64,000 bases of DNA from Cryptomeria japonica (taxonomy: Eukaryota > Streptophyta > Pinopsida > Cupressales > Cupressaceae): NCBI RefSeq assembly GCF_030272615.1, contig NC_081411.1, forward strand, positions 186,704,949 to 186,768,948, written 5' to 3'. The translations under genes were made by a program, and so were the position numbers. The notes beneath the pieces were generated by a model. The model searched no databases. It was not told where the DNA came from and saw only the letters and a list, made by a program, of their open reading frames with translations. Below, one piece after another: positions 46,123 to 57,310 of the stretch; positions within the stretch are counted from its first letter, which is position 1, and each line of letters opens with the position of its first letter.

Positions 46123-47594
46123 TGTATGCGGGAAAAGCGGGTCGATAGAACTCAATATGTGAAAAATGTTCCAAAAAGACTTGTCCACACACACACACAG
46201 GACTTCTTGGTGCAAGCTATGGAGTAATAAAGTATTACTCAGCTTCCCAAGGTGGGTCCCATGGTTCTCTATCTCACAATGTCCCTCAAACCAATGTTTT
46301 TGCTCTCAGATCACTGAGCAAAATGGTTCAGGGATGGCAAATGCAAGAACGAGGGATGTCTTGATAGATTTTAGAATGAAATGCATCCTAAGCTATGCAT
46401 GGTTCTAGAAATGCAATAAACTAGATTGTAAGATGACAAGGTTAGTATGAGTACTATCCTAACATGATATATTTAGTCTATGATTGAGCTAAATGATAAA
46501 GAAAATATTCTAAACATGCATATTTAGACTAATTTCTAGTTAAAAGAGAGGCTAAAATGATGAGTATATATGATATAAGAAAGCTTGAATGTATTTGAGC
46601 ATAAGTGTGATACTACAGATTTGGAGGATGATCTAAAATGGAGGAATGAGAGCTCTATTTATAGCAAGAATAGGGCAATGGATGGTCAAGATTGAATGGT
46701 TTAATCAAGGGTTGAGTTTGAAATTTGGGGATCCATGTTTGTAATTGGTACCAATGAAATGGTGACAAGTGTCAACATAGGGTTGGGTTGAGAGAAGGGG
46801 TTGGAGACATTAAATTCCTAAGAAGACCTCATGGTTATCTTAGAGATAAGGGTTAAGCTTAAGTTAGGCTTACCTAATGGATTAAGAGTTAATCCAAGGA
46901 TAAACCTTTGTGCAAATGATTAAGAGATAATCATGGTCAAAGCATTAAAGGCCTGATGAGACCTTTGGGTTGGGTAAAGGTTGAGTCAAAACAAATTCTT
47001 TAACCATGTAGGAGGGTTTGAGTTAACCATTAATGGTTATTGGAGACTTTGGGGGATTAAGTGGTTGAAGGTTAGAAGCCTTTAATGGTTATCAAAGACT
47101 TTGAGGAATTAAGTGGTTGAAGGTTGAAAGCCTTTAATGGTTATCAAAGACTTTGAGGTTTTGAGAAGTGACTTCCCTTTGCTTAGGGATGTGACAAAGT
47201 TTAGAGGAGGGGTTAGGTTAATTAGAAGCGATTAGAAGATTCTAGAAGGGATTAGAAAGGGGTTTGGGATTTTGCAAGTGGATGAAGGGATAATAGGATT
47301 TAATTGAAATAAAGAATTTCATTCAATTTGGTTGCAATTAAATAAATTAGATTTATTCAATTTAGGATAACTATTTAATTAAATTTGAATTTAATTAAAA
47401 GTGGATAGGGGGAATTTAATTGAATAAAATGATTTATTCATTAAATGGGTATAGTGAATTTAATTTAAATAAATTGAGTAATTTACTTAATTAAATAGAG
47501 GAATGTGGATAATTTAATTAAATTGGATTTAATTAAATAGAGAAATGAACATAAAATATTCATTTAGGAATATGGTCATTTTTATACGTCTACA
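46123..47594 (-). repeat. Element C 5' LTR (1472 bp)
   Basis: On the plus strand it begins TGTATGCGGG and ends ACGTCTACA, followed by TSD AAAAC. The minus-strand TATA box TATAAATA is at 46656-46663, with GAGCTC just downstream. About 20 substitutions and no indel from the other LTR. Confidence 0.95.
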
Positions 47595-47599
47595 AAAAC

Positions 47600-49300
47600 A
47601 TCTGGTTTCAGGAACGATATATCCTGTATAAGAGCTGATCAAAACATCTAGTTTCAGGAAAGATACATCCGATATAAGACATGATAGAAGATAGTTTGGA
47701 AGAATGATGAAGATATGAAAGTGAAGAAAGATTACATGATGATGCGATAGATATGCATGTGAGGGATGCAATGATGAATGATATGCATTATGTTTCGATA
47801 TGAGATTCTATGAGGATGATGTGATGCTTAGATAAATGCTCTTGATCTCGATTATGACACGAATGTATGAATCATGATGAGATGAACGAAAATGTGATGA
47901 TGTATTGCATTGATTTATGAGATGTGAGATGTTTATGATAATGATAATGATAATGATAATGATAATGAAATGATACTAATGCAAGATTAAAATGATATGC
48001 AACCTAATGCAAGATTAAGATGATAATGATGTGCATCTAATGCAAAGCTTAATATGCATTCTCGTTCTCAATGTTGTCATCTATTGTGATCAAAGTGCCA
48101 GTGCTTCCTTTGTTTTCATCATCGAGCCTTGATTTGTTGAAAGTTGATACAAGCATCATGGTACAATTGAACCATGATGATCTAAGTATAGCTTACATGG
48201 ATTTTGATATTGCAAGATGACACAAGCATCGAGGTATAATTGAACCAAGATGACCTAAGTTTTTCTTGCATATAAATAGACAAATGTTAACCTTTGTCCC
48301 ATACAAATCCAAAATATCTTCAGTGATATGTTACCTGATCACGTTGTAAGACAAATTTGCATGATAAAAGACTTCACCCATAGATAGAAGACAAATAAAA
48401 CATCACATTCCTTCCTTGCTTCTCTAGTCATTTGAGACATCCTCGAGTTACTTAGGAGATATGATAAGCAAGAATTAACAACCATAAGTAAGCATGCATG
48501 CTATTTGGAATGTATTCTTGTCAATTAAAATATCTTCCAAATATATCTTTGTTTAGTTCTAGTCAATTCAATTCCATGATGTTTAGCCTTCTTGCATTGT
48601 CGATTGTCATTTGTTGGTTGTTTGATCCTTGTTGTCTTGCTACGTGTTTGGTCTGATGTTGAAAATATTGAAGGCTAAATGCCCCTAGCGAGGTCATGAT
48701 TTTGCTCCTTGTTGTTGATACTACTTCGATATGGATATATACACTGATCACCAAGCCATGGTGGAATATGATTTGGATAACTGATTTAGATAAACCAAGG
48801 ACAGTGACTATGCTAAGTATGTCCAATATTGATAAGCATTTTGTGAATTTCTGGTGATGTCTTAGATGTGTGGATATGATATGTACAATATGACTTGTGA
48901 AACATGTACCACCATCAATTGATAAAGATAAGGCTAACTAGAATAAAATCCAACAGTCATACTGATCTATGTCATTGTTTTGATTTGTTTGATGATTGAT
49001 AAGAATGTCTAGTTTCAAAGAGTGAGTACCCCGTATAAGACCGATCTGTCTGGTTTTGAGTGTACCTATCTCTGTATAAGACATGTTGATGTTGATGTTG
49101 ATGTTGATAGATGGATTGATTAACAAGACTCGATGATTGATAGGAATGTCTGGTTTCAAAGAGTGAGTACCCGGTATAAGACCAATCTGTCTGGTTTCGA
49201 GTGTACCTATCCCTGTATAAGACATGTTTGATGTTGATGTTGATTTCGAGTGATGAATTGATTAACAAGACATGTGATCAGTTTGATTGCAAACTTTGTG
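47600..49300 (-). repeat. Element D internal: satellite second block, microsatellites, C-like spacer
   Basis: The 45-49-bp satellite resumes (units at 47602 and 47648). A (TGATAA)n microsatellite is at 47936-47966. The stretch 48100-48800 resembles element C's spacer 34500-35200 (ACAAGCATCATGGTACAATTG phrases). A further satellite block with a higher-order period of about 130 bp and (TGATGT)n runs is at 49005-49235. No gene; several small frames translate the satellite. Confidence 0.75.
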
Positions 49301-49629
49301 AGTTTTCCTATTGTTGAATTGATTCGATGGATGGTCCATGCTTTCATGCTTTGATTTTCAATTTTTATTTAATTTTGTTGATTTTTTTATTTTTAGTTTT
49401 TGGATATTTTGATTTTTGGATTTTTTGGATCTTTTGATTTTTTGATTTTTTGGAAATTTTGATTTTTTTGCTATTTTTTTTTTTTTTTGTTAGAAGAAAG
49501 ATGTATTTGGTTACCCCAATGTATAGCAAGACATGGAATATTATGAATGGATGACTAAACTGTTGAGGTGGGAATGGATTTTTTTGTCCATAGTTTTCAT
49601 CATGATCAAGGATGGAATAGGGGATATGG

Positions 49630-50500
49630 ATAGAGATGGGATATGGATAGCACTAGATGATAGAAGCAATGAATAGATAGGATAGATGGTATGGATTAGA
49701 GGATATGGATAAGGTGAAGCAAGATAGTAGACATCATTGGATGATGGAAGCAATGACTAGATAGGATAGATAGAGATGGATTAGAGTGAAGCAAGATTGT
49801 AGAAGAATTGGATGATAGAAGATATGAATAGATAGGATAAGAGATATGGATTAGAGGATATGGATCAGGTGAAGCAAGATTGTAGAAAGAATTGGATGAT
49901 AGAAGAAATGAATATATAGGATAAGGGATATGGATTAGATGATATGGATCAGGTGAAGCAAGATTGTAGAAAGAATTGGATGATAGAAGCAATGAATAGA
50001 TAGGATAAGGGATATAAATTAGAGGATATGGATCAAGTGAAGCAAGATTGTAGAAATAATTGGATGATAGAAGCAATAAATAGATAGGATAAGGGATATG
50101 GATTAGAGGATATGGGTTAGAGGATATGGATCAGGTGAAGCAAGATTGTAGAAAGAATTGGATGATAGAAGCAATAAATAGATAGGATAAGGGATATGGA
50201 TTAGAGGATATGGATGACATGAAGCAAGATTGTAGAAAAAATTGGGTGATAGAAGAAATGAATAGATAGGATAAGGGATATGGATTAGAGGATATGGATT
50301 AGGTGAAGAAAGATTGTAGAAAGAATTGGATGATAGAAGCAATGAATAGATAGGATAAGGGATATGGATTAGAGGATATGGATCAGGTGAAGCAAGATTG
50401 TATAAAGAACTGGATGATAGAAGCAATAAATAGATAGGATAAGGGATATGGATTAGAGGATATGGATGAGGTGAAGCAAGATTGTAGATAATGATGAAGT
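49630..50500 (-). repeat. 84-bp minisatellite, about ten units, open in one frame
   Basis: The phrase GAAGCAAGATTGTAGAAAGA starts at 49871, 49955, 50039, 50137, 50221, 50305, 50389 and 50473 (with small variants), spacing 84 except one of 98 (14-bp extra). Older units at 49716 and 49788 have 72-83 spacing. Because 84 is a multiple of three, minus-strand frames (49696-50076, 50103-50579) stay open and read as 28-residue repeats such as SFYNLASPDPYPLIHIPYPI. No start context or other evidence of translation. Confidence 0.9.
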
Positions 50501-52080
50501 TATATAGGGTAATGGAGATTGGAGGAAGGATAATGGGAGATATGGTAGGAAGAATAGAGTGGATGAACTTTGCCCCCAAGCATAGAGGTTTTCATTTGCA
50601 AAAAGATGATATGTAAGATTCTCATAGTATTTAGCACCACCTGAATAAGTGTTCTTGAACTTTTCAAAGATAGAGACCCAACCCACACTTAGAACCTCTA
50701 GAAAATTCAACTGAACATTTCTAGCAATTGGGAAGTAGACTCAAAAGGGAAGAAGAATCCCAAACTAGATCAAGGTACTTAGTCTTTGATTACCCATGTG
50801 TGTGAAAGTGGGTTCATTCTGGCTCATATGATCATTGTAATCTTCAAAATCCAACATGGCTAGCTACATGAGTCACCCTAACTTCAAAAGCATCCTGGAT
50901 AGAGCCTCGCTGCCAGCGAGCGTCCATAGCCCCAACGAGGTTATCGTTGTAATCTCACAAATATTGCTCCTTTGATAGCCAGGCATCCATAGCCCTGATG
51001 GAGTTACTTGCATGTTCCCATAGCCAATCACTTTGATATTGCATTTCGTTGCATTTTGCTTTACTTGATATTCATTTTCTTGCTCATGCTTTTTATATTT
51101 CTTTTTTCTCTTTATTTTTCTTGCATTGGCTTGTAAGTGATGAAACTTACATGGGTCTAATAATTACAGTGGTGCTGAAGCAAGATTTTAGATTTTTCAC
51201 TAGCCATGTCTTCAATTTAAGAGATCACAATGATTTTAGAGCAATCAATTAAGTATGAGATATAGTGATCAAAAGATGTCAGTACCAAGATACGATAAGT
51301 GGTTCTTTTCTGGATTGAGTGTGTATCCCAACCAAAAGAAAATGTTAAAGAGGAACAACCTCAGATTCTGAAACATTTCATGAATAGATATCTAGGAAAA
51401 GGACTGAACATTAGATTCAGGCATGGGCAAGTATGTGACAAAAAGAAATAAATGCCTATTTCACAGATGACGAATTTATGCGAAGGATTGAATGATAGGG
51501 ATGGAAGGATGAAAAAAAAGGTGTTGGATAATAGATAGAATGTTTGAAGATTTTTGCGAGGATAGATGGAAATGTATTCAGGATGAGTGTTGGTACACAA
51601 CTCAAGAAGTGATGAAGAGATAGAGGAAAATTGAATTTTGGGACATAAGGACCCAAAATAGATAGAGGAAATGATGGAAGAATAGTTTTGGAAAGATGTT
51701 TAGATAAAGGGTTGAAATAAGTTCAAAGATGTGTTCCTTTGTTGATCTTGCTTATGGATCATTTGAGGCGATGGATTAGTGATGGAGGGAGTTAAGGACC
51801 CAAGATAGATGGAAGGGATGAAGAGTTTGATTGTGGAATGAAAGGACCTAAGATAGATTTGGAGGATGAAGAGATTGAATTTGGAATGAAAGATTTGGAG
51901 GATTAAGAGATTGACTTTGGAATGAAAGGACCTAAGATAGATTTGGAAGAAGAGATTGACTTTGGAATGAAAGGACCTAAGATAGATTTGGAGGATGAAG
52001 AGATTACTTGATCTTGATCTTGACTTGGAGTAGGATCATTTGAGTTTGTGCTTTCCTCTTGATTTTTAATTAGATTAGTG
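50501..52080. other. Element D internal, purine-rich and unclassified sequence
   Basis: Mostly non-coding. A short repeat (TTGGAATGAAAGGACCTAAG with ATAGATTTGGAGGA) recurs about four times at 51830-52010. The phrase CCATAGCCC with ACGAGG or ATGGAG recurs around 50920-51010. Nothing coding is supported. Confidence 0.6.
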
Positions 52081-52860
52081 GAGGATAGGAGACCAAGGTA
52101 GAGGTGGAGGGGATAGAGGGATTTGGGTGGAGAGAGTGGTACGGCAGGCTATGATGGATAGAGGGAGAGGAGGCTTGGCGATTATGGAGGGGGTGAGGAG
52201 AGAGTAGGGGAGGTGATAGCAGTGGTGGGAGGGGCTGATGAGTTGAGACGGCTAGCTTAGAGGAGGAGGACTAATGTGTTACCCCCACTGGTACCGACGT
52301 CAGGGGGAAGGATGGGGAGTACTTCTTCCCAGGTGCCCCTTCAGATTCGGATCCTGACTGATCAAGAGGATGCGTAGATTAGGGCCCTACAGCTGTCAGT
52401 ACATTAGTTGCAGGCATAGCTATTGACACAGCAGTGACAGATCACACAGCTAACCATGGAGCGGGATACAACTTTAGAGCAGTTGGGTCGAAACGAGGCT
52501 CGAGCAAAGGTTTTGGAGAGAGAGACGACAGGTGGCCCGATGAGAGACACCCTAAGCTAGCTAGCTTCAAGGGTCAGGGAGGCAGAGTACTATAGGAGAC
52601 ACTATGAGGATGCGGTGCCTAGGGAGCACCGAGTTCCAAGCTATACAGCCTCGAGATCGAGTCGATCCTGAGAGACGGGGTCGAGGACAGAGAGCAGGGG
52701 CGTGATAGGGCCTTTTCGGAAGGATCCACTTGGGGATCCAGGTGCTAGGAAAATCTGTTGTGAGACCATCTCCATCTGGAGATAGTCATACCTGAGAGAC
52801 GTTTGTCTCTATTATATTTTGATTATTTTGTTGCGCTAGGCACAGACATGAGATATTTTG
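52081..52860 (+). pseudogene. Element D PMD gene remnant, 3' part
   Basis: Matches element C at about 33280-34010: the Arg/Gly-rich segment (MMDRGRGGLAIMEG-like), then QVPLQIRI, the coiled-coil region and EAEYYRRHYEDAVPREHRV, ending with the same SPSGDSHT terminus in a shifted frame near 52790. It lies upstream of the 5' part of the gene rather than downstream, so the gene is permuted. Confidence 0.75.
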
Positions 52861-54284
52861 TACATTTGATCATTTTTGATATATATATATATATATATAT
52901 ATATTACACCATTTTCTTTGATTTGCATGTGATGTGTTATGGATGATGTTTTTTATATGATGAATATGATGTGATTTGAAAAATTGAGTTGTATTATAAG
53001 TTGATATGATTTGATGGATTGATATGATGTGAAACTTGATTTAGATTTGTTCAAAGTTTTCAAGTTTTGGATATGAATGTGATTTTGATATTTATGTTTT
53101 GATGAGGAAACTGATATTGGATGTGTCTTGCTTTTTGACAGGAGCATCTTGGAGTGGTGCATTCGCGTGAGCATTTTCCTAGACCATGGGCATTGATACC
53201 ATGATTGACATAGGCTGACAAAAACATTATTGATAGGTGTGACCTGACCTCCTTATTAGATATGCCTTAGTTCATTGTGAACTGGGGGTTATTGATAGCG
53301 CTGGCTGAGAGGTGGCACAGTGACACAAACACCTTTCATTTAGCTACAGGCGAGATTACAATGACGCTAGAGGATTGTTACTGGATTCTTTAGATTCCTG
53401 TGGTAGGTTCATTGTTACTCTATGAGCAGTCAGAGGAGGGTGGGAAAGAGGCATTGCGTCGGATCTTTTAGGATGACACAGTGTGTGGATATGAGATCCC
53501 TTAGCAGGAGTTCTTGGATTTGGATTACGCTCCTCTTCCATCAATATAGGCAAGCTTCATAGGTGGGTTCTTATGTCCTGACCGGAGGTCGAAGGGACTG
53601 TCCATAGGATGAGGATTGGTTCTGGAGGATATGGTGACACAGGGTCACCGATTTGCATGGGGGTCGGCTATGCTGGCCCACTTATACAGGGATTGGCATG
53701 AGGTGGTATATTTGGGGTATGGTAGTTTATCAATGGGAGTGACACTGTTACAGGTATGGTGTTGGGAGCATATTCCCGTAGCTAGGCCATTGGTGGATAG
53801 AGATAGGCCTGTCGGGTGCGCATATGCATATGGATATCGAGGGATAGTTGTCCAGTGTAAGTTGGGCAAGCTAGAGCACTGGAGGAGGGTTCTAGATGAT
53901 ATTGATACGGTCATCTAGCGACCATATACAGGTTGTGAGGTATGGGAAGAGGATGGGATGGAGATGCCTTATGTCTTCATGACCTGATATCTGATAGGAT
54001 AGACACCCTTTGTTATTAAGAGATTTCTAGTCACTCAAGTTTTGCAATAGTATGGACGACAGCAGGGGATACCACAAGGGACCTACTTATATGCTCGATG
54101 GAGGTAGGATATACTAGATTGGGGACCCACTCTTGATAGTACGGCGGTGGTAGAGGAGTTCATTCAGCTAGCTGGCTAGATATGGGACTAAGCCCCTGAG
54201 ATATTAAATGTCGGCATGACGGAGGAGTTTGCCTGATTATTTGTAGTTCATGCAGTGGCCAAGATATCAGATCCAGCGGAGATG
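52861..54284 (+). pseudogene. Element D PMD gene remnant, intron end and 5' part of exon 2
   Basis: Intron-like sequence (52960-53141) ends in TTTTTGACAG, then exon 2 opens at 53142 in phase 0 with EHLGVVHSREHF. Frame 53616-53918 is well preserved: MLAHLYRDWHEVVYLGYGSL and LLQVWCWEHIPVARPL, matching element C at 32580-32830. It ends near 54284, where it abuts the primer site of D. A (TA)n run is at 52880-52903. Several stops; one, at the CGATGGAGGTAG phrase (about 54107), is shared with element C. Confidence 0.8.
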
Positions 54285-54303
54285 CATCCCATGGTGGGCG
54301 CTA
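54285..54303 (-). promoter_or_regulatory. Element D primer binding site (mutated)
   Basis: The minus strand reads TAGCGCCCACCATGGGATG just inside the LTR, the counterpart of element C's TGGCGCCCACTG site with TGG changed to TAG. PMD sequence begins within about ten bases, which shows that leader, gag and pol were lost as one block. Confidence 0.75.
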
Positions 54304-54307
54304 GAAA

Positions 54308-55725
54308 TGTATGTCAAAAATGTGGTATCAACCTGCAAGAGGAGAAAACAATTCAAACACACACATGAAACATTGCATTAGAGGTTAGAAATCAATCAAA
54401 ACAAGTTAAATGAATCTAAACTCTTTAATATCATTCCATCCTCCTCTATCTCCAAGGATCTTCAAGATTCAAGGTGGCTCTCAGCTTGGAAGAGCACTTG
54501 ATTCCTTAAGATGACAACCTAAAGAATGAGATTTAAATGGTTCTAAGATCTAAATGGAATGCAACCAAGAGCCTAGTGATGATTTAGATATGAAACTAGA
54601 TGATGATAGGATGCAAGATATTGATATGAAGCTTAAACTAGTATTAAAATGATACTAAGATGAAGCTAACATGATATGAGATTAACATGATATATCTAAA
54701 GATTATTATGCTACTAAAATGATCTAAAATGCTATTATATCAAAGAGAGATAATATGCTTAATGTTATGAGACTATCAGTTCGATGCACAAAGACTTGAT
54801 CCTTTTGAAGAAGGAATGAGCTCTATTTATAGGGAAAATAGGGCAATGGATGGTCAAGATTGGATAATCTTAACAAGGGCTAGGATTGAAAGTTAATCAA
54901 TCCATGTTTACAATTCTCACCAATGAAATGGTGACAGTTGTCAACAAGAGACTGCTTGAGAAGACCTCATGGTTACCCTAGGGGGTAAGGGTTAAGGTTA
55001 GGTTAAGGTTATCCATTGGATAAAGCTTTTACCCAAAGGATAAACTCTTGTGCAAGGGTTAAAGGGATAACCATGGTCAAAGCAATGAATGCTTGATGAG
55101 ACCCTTGGGTTAGATGAAGGTTGAGTTAGGCAAAAATTCTCTAACCATGTAAGAAGGTTGAGTTAACCATTAATGGTTCAGAAGACTTTCAAGGTTAACT
55201 TGTTGAAAACATAAAGCCTTTAATGGTTTTCAAAGACTTTAAGGGTTTGAGAAGTGACTTCCCTTTGCTTAGGGATGTGACAATATTTAGGAAATGGATT
55301 AGGCTAAATTAGAAGTGATTAGAAGAATCTAGAAGGGGGTTTAGAGAGGCAAGTGGGAGATGTAGGATTTTGCAAGTGGGTGGAGGGGAATTTAATTAAA
55401 ATAAAATTAATTTATTTCAATTGTGGTTGCAACTTGCATTTGTAGGATTTTACAAGTGGAGGGATTTAATTAAATGGGATAGAATGGGGATTTTAATTAA
55501 ATGTAAATTTAATTAAATGGGCTAGAAGGGGGATTTAATTAAATGTGAATTTAATTAAGTGGCTTAGATAGAAGAAGGTTATATTAATTAAATCTTAATT
55601 TAATTAATAGGTGATTAGAAGAATAGAGATATTAATTAAATCTTAATTTAATTAATTGGAAGAATTAAGAATAATTAAAAGAATAAAATTCACTTAACTA
55701 ATTGTGCAACTTTTAGGTGTCTACA
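54308..55725 (-). repeat. Element D 5' LTR (1418 bp)
   Basis: Plus-strand ends TGTATGTCAAAAATG and GGTGTCTACA. The minus-strand TATAAATA box is at 54824-54831. About 27 bp longer than the 3' LTR through small indels in the terminal AATTTAATTAA tracts. Confidence 0.92.
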
Positions 55726-55730
55726 GTTCC

Positions 55731-57310
55731 AATTCATATTCCATAGCTTTAATCCAATATTTATCTTTACAGGCCTCATTAATTGATGTAGGTTCAATTT
55801 CAGAATTACGACATACCTCTTCATTTGCCAATCTTCCTCTACTCATAACTCCTTGAAATTTGTTTGCAATTATCTGATCTTCAAAATGATTCAATCTTAC
55901 ATATCGAGGTGTTTTTACTTGTTGTTGTTCTTCAGTGATTGTTGAATCCTTAGATGATGCTGGTGTAACTAGATCACCATTCTGTACTGGTGTATTCACA
56001 GTAGGTTCATTTGTGATTATCTCTATTGCCAGTTCAGAGTCTATGTACCTTGAATTTCCTCTAAACTGTTCATCAATCTTCACATTTGCACTCTCATTAA
56101 TTTGTTGCAATCTCTTGTTAAAACATCTATATGCCTTGCTCTTAGATGAATAACCAAGAAATATTCCTTCATCACTTCTAAGATCAAATTTGTCGATATA
56201 CTCATCTCTTCTAATATAGCATTTACTTCCAAATATTTTGAAATATTTAAGAGTAGAAGTATTACCAAACCATAGTTCATGAGGGGTCTTACCAGTTTCA
56301 CCTCTGATGTGAACTCTGTTGAATGTATAAATTGTTGTATTGACCACTTCTCTCCAATATATATGAGGTAGATTTGCTTCAGATATCATACTTTTGGCTA
56401 CATCCAAGATAGTTCTATTTTTCCTTTCACCAACTCCATTTTGATGGGGTGTCCGGGGTGCTGATAACTATCTTCTGATCCCATTCACTTCATAGAATGT
56501 ATTAAATTCCTTAGATGTGAATTCACCTCCTTGATTTGATCTCAAACATTTGATTTTCTTGTCGGTTTCATTTTCTATCATCACCTTGAATAGTTTGAAT
56601 TTCCCAAATGCTTCAAATTTTTCCCTGAGAAAAGTAACCCAACACATTCTAGAATAGTCATCAATTATTAGCATAAAATACCTATCTCCTTGTATACTTC
56701 TAGTTCTTGCTAGACCACATAAATCAGTATGAATTAAATCAAGAACATTGTTAGACTTCTCAGGAATACTCTTGAAATTTGCTCTAACTTGCTTTCCAAA
56801 TTGACATTCCTTACATATCGGATTGTGAGGTTTAACAATCTTAGGTAAATCTCTTACTGCCTTAGTTGTATTGATTTTCACAATGCAATCAAAATTTACA
56901 TGACAAAGTCTCTTATGCCATAACCAACTTTTATCAATATGTGAAATCAAACAAGCTATCTCATTGTTTTTCAAATGAAAGATATTACCTCTAGTCTGAT
57001 TACTGGTTACAATTTCCAAACCAATTCTATTTAAGATTTTGCATTTAGCATTCTTGAATTATAACTAAAATCCTTTCTCAACTAATTGACCAACACTCAA
57101 AAGATTATGCTTCAAACCTTCAACATAGTAAACATTATCAGTATTGTGCTTACCATCAAAAGATATAGTGCCTTTTCCTTTGATCAAACAAGCTTTATCA
57201 TCTCCAGAACTTACTAGACCTCCATTGTATTCCTGGAAGGTTAATAATTTACTCTTATCACCAGTCATGTGATGTGAACATCCTTAATCAATAATCCATT
57301 CATCCTTATC
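55731..57310 (-). pseudogene. Element I protease end and integrase
   Basis: The protease active-site region reads EWIID-stop-GCSHHMTGDKSKL (57250-57300; the Ser of D-S-G is a stop). The frame 57019-56468 holds the zinc domain (WLWHKRLCHVNFDCIV, CKECQFGKQVRANF) and core (DLIHTDLCGLARTR, DDYSRMCWVTFLREK, CLRSNQGGEFTS). The frame 56407-55731 continues MDVAKSMISEANLPHIYWREVV and the C-terminal FGSKCYIRRDEY and GIFLGYSSKSKAYRCFN. It reaches MEYELE, where element D interrupts; the next residues (QIERNNTW) are at 27050-27073. Confidence 0.92.

Larger units (their letters stand above)
29056..47594 (-). mobile_element. Element C: young, full-length Ty3/gypsy Tat element with antisense PMD gene
   Basis: The LTRs (29056-30527 and 46123-47594) are both 1472 bp, with about 20 differences by eye (98.6% identity), and a perfect duplication AAAAC (29051-29055 and 47595-47599). 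In minus-strand sense the order is 5' LTR, primer site, 3.2-kb leader with AGCGC-motif arrays, gag, protease, reverse transcriptase, RNase H, archaeal-type RNase H, integrase (end 35401), spacer, then a convergent plus-strand PMD gene (30947-33986) and 3' LTR. Total about 18.5 kb. gag-pol has roughly a dozen stops and two frameshifts, so it is not autonomous now. Confidence 0.94.
27074..55725 (-). mobile_element. Element D: non-autonomous Ty3/gypsy derivative carrying rearranged PMD sequence
   Basis: The LTRs are at 27074-28464 and 54308-55725, with near-perfect flanking duplication GTTCT (27069-27073) and GTTCC (55726-55730) inside the pol of element I. The internal region, 28465-29055 plus 47600-54307 (about 7.3 kb without element C), has no gag or pol. 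It holds a 45-49-bp satellite, an 84-bp minisatellite, purine-rich DNA and two displaced pieces of an antisense PMD gene. LTR and primer-site similarity to element C shows it is a relative of C that lost its coding region. Orientation is set by the polypurine tract at 28465 and primer site at 54285. Confidence 0.88.

Noticed and set aside
29099-46408. Nearly identical 80-residue plus-strand frames at 29099-29341 and 46166-46408
   Set aside because: They sit at the same place in the two LTRs of element C. Near identity reflects the recent insertion, not coding constraint.
49630-50500. Possible CRISPR-like array
   Set aside because: Units are contiguous tandem copies with no unique spacers, in a plant transposon.
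49541-50579. Minus-strand frames of 126 and 158 residues read as a repeat protein
   Set aside because: They translate the 84-bp minisatellite. There is no start context, and the frame is broken by the 14-bp insertion, so they are kept only as a finding about the repeat.
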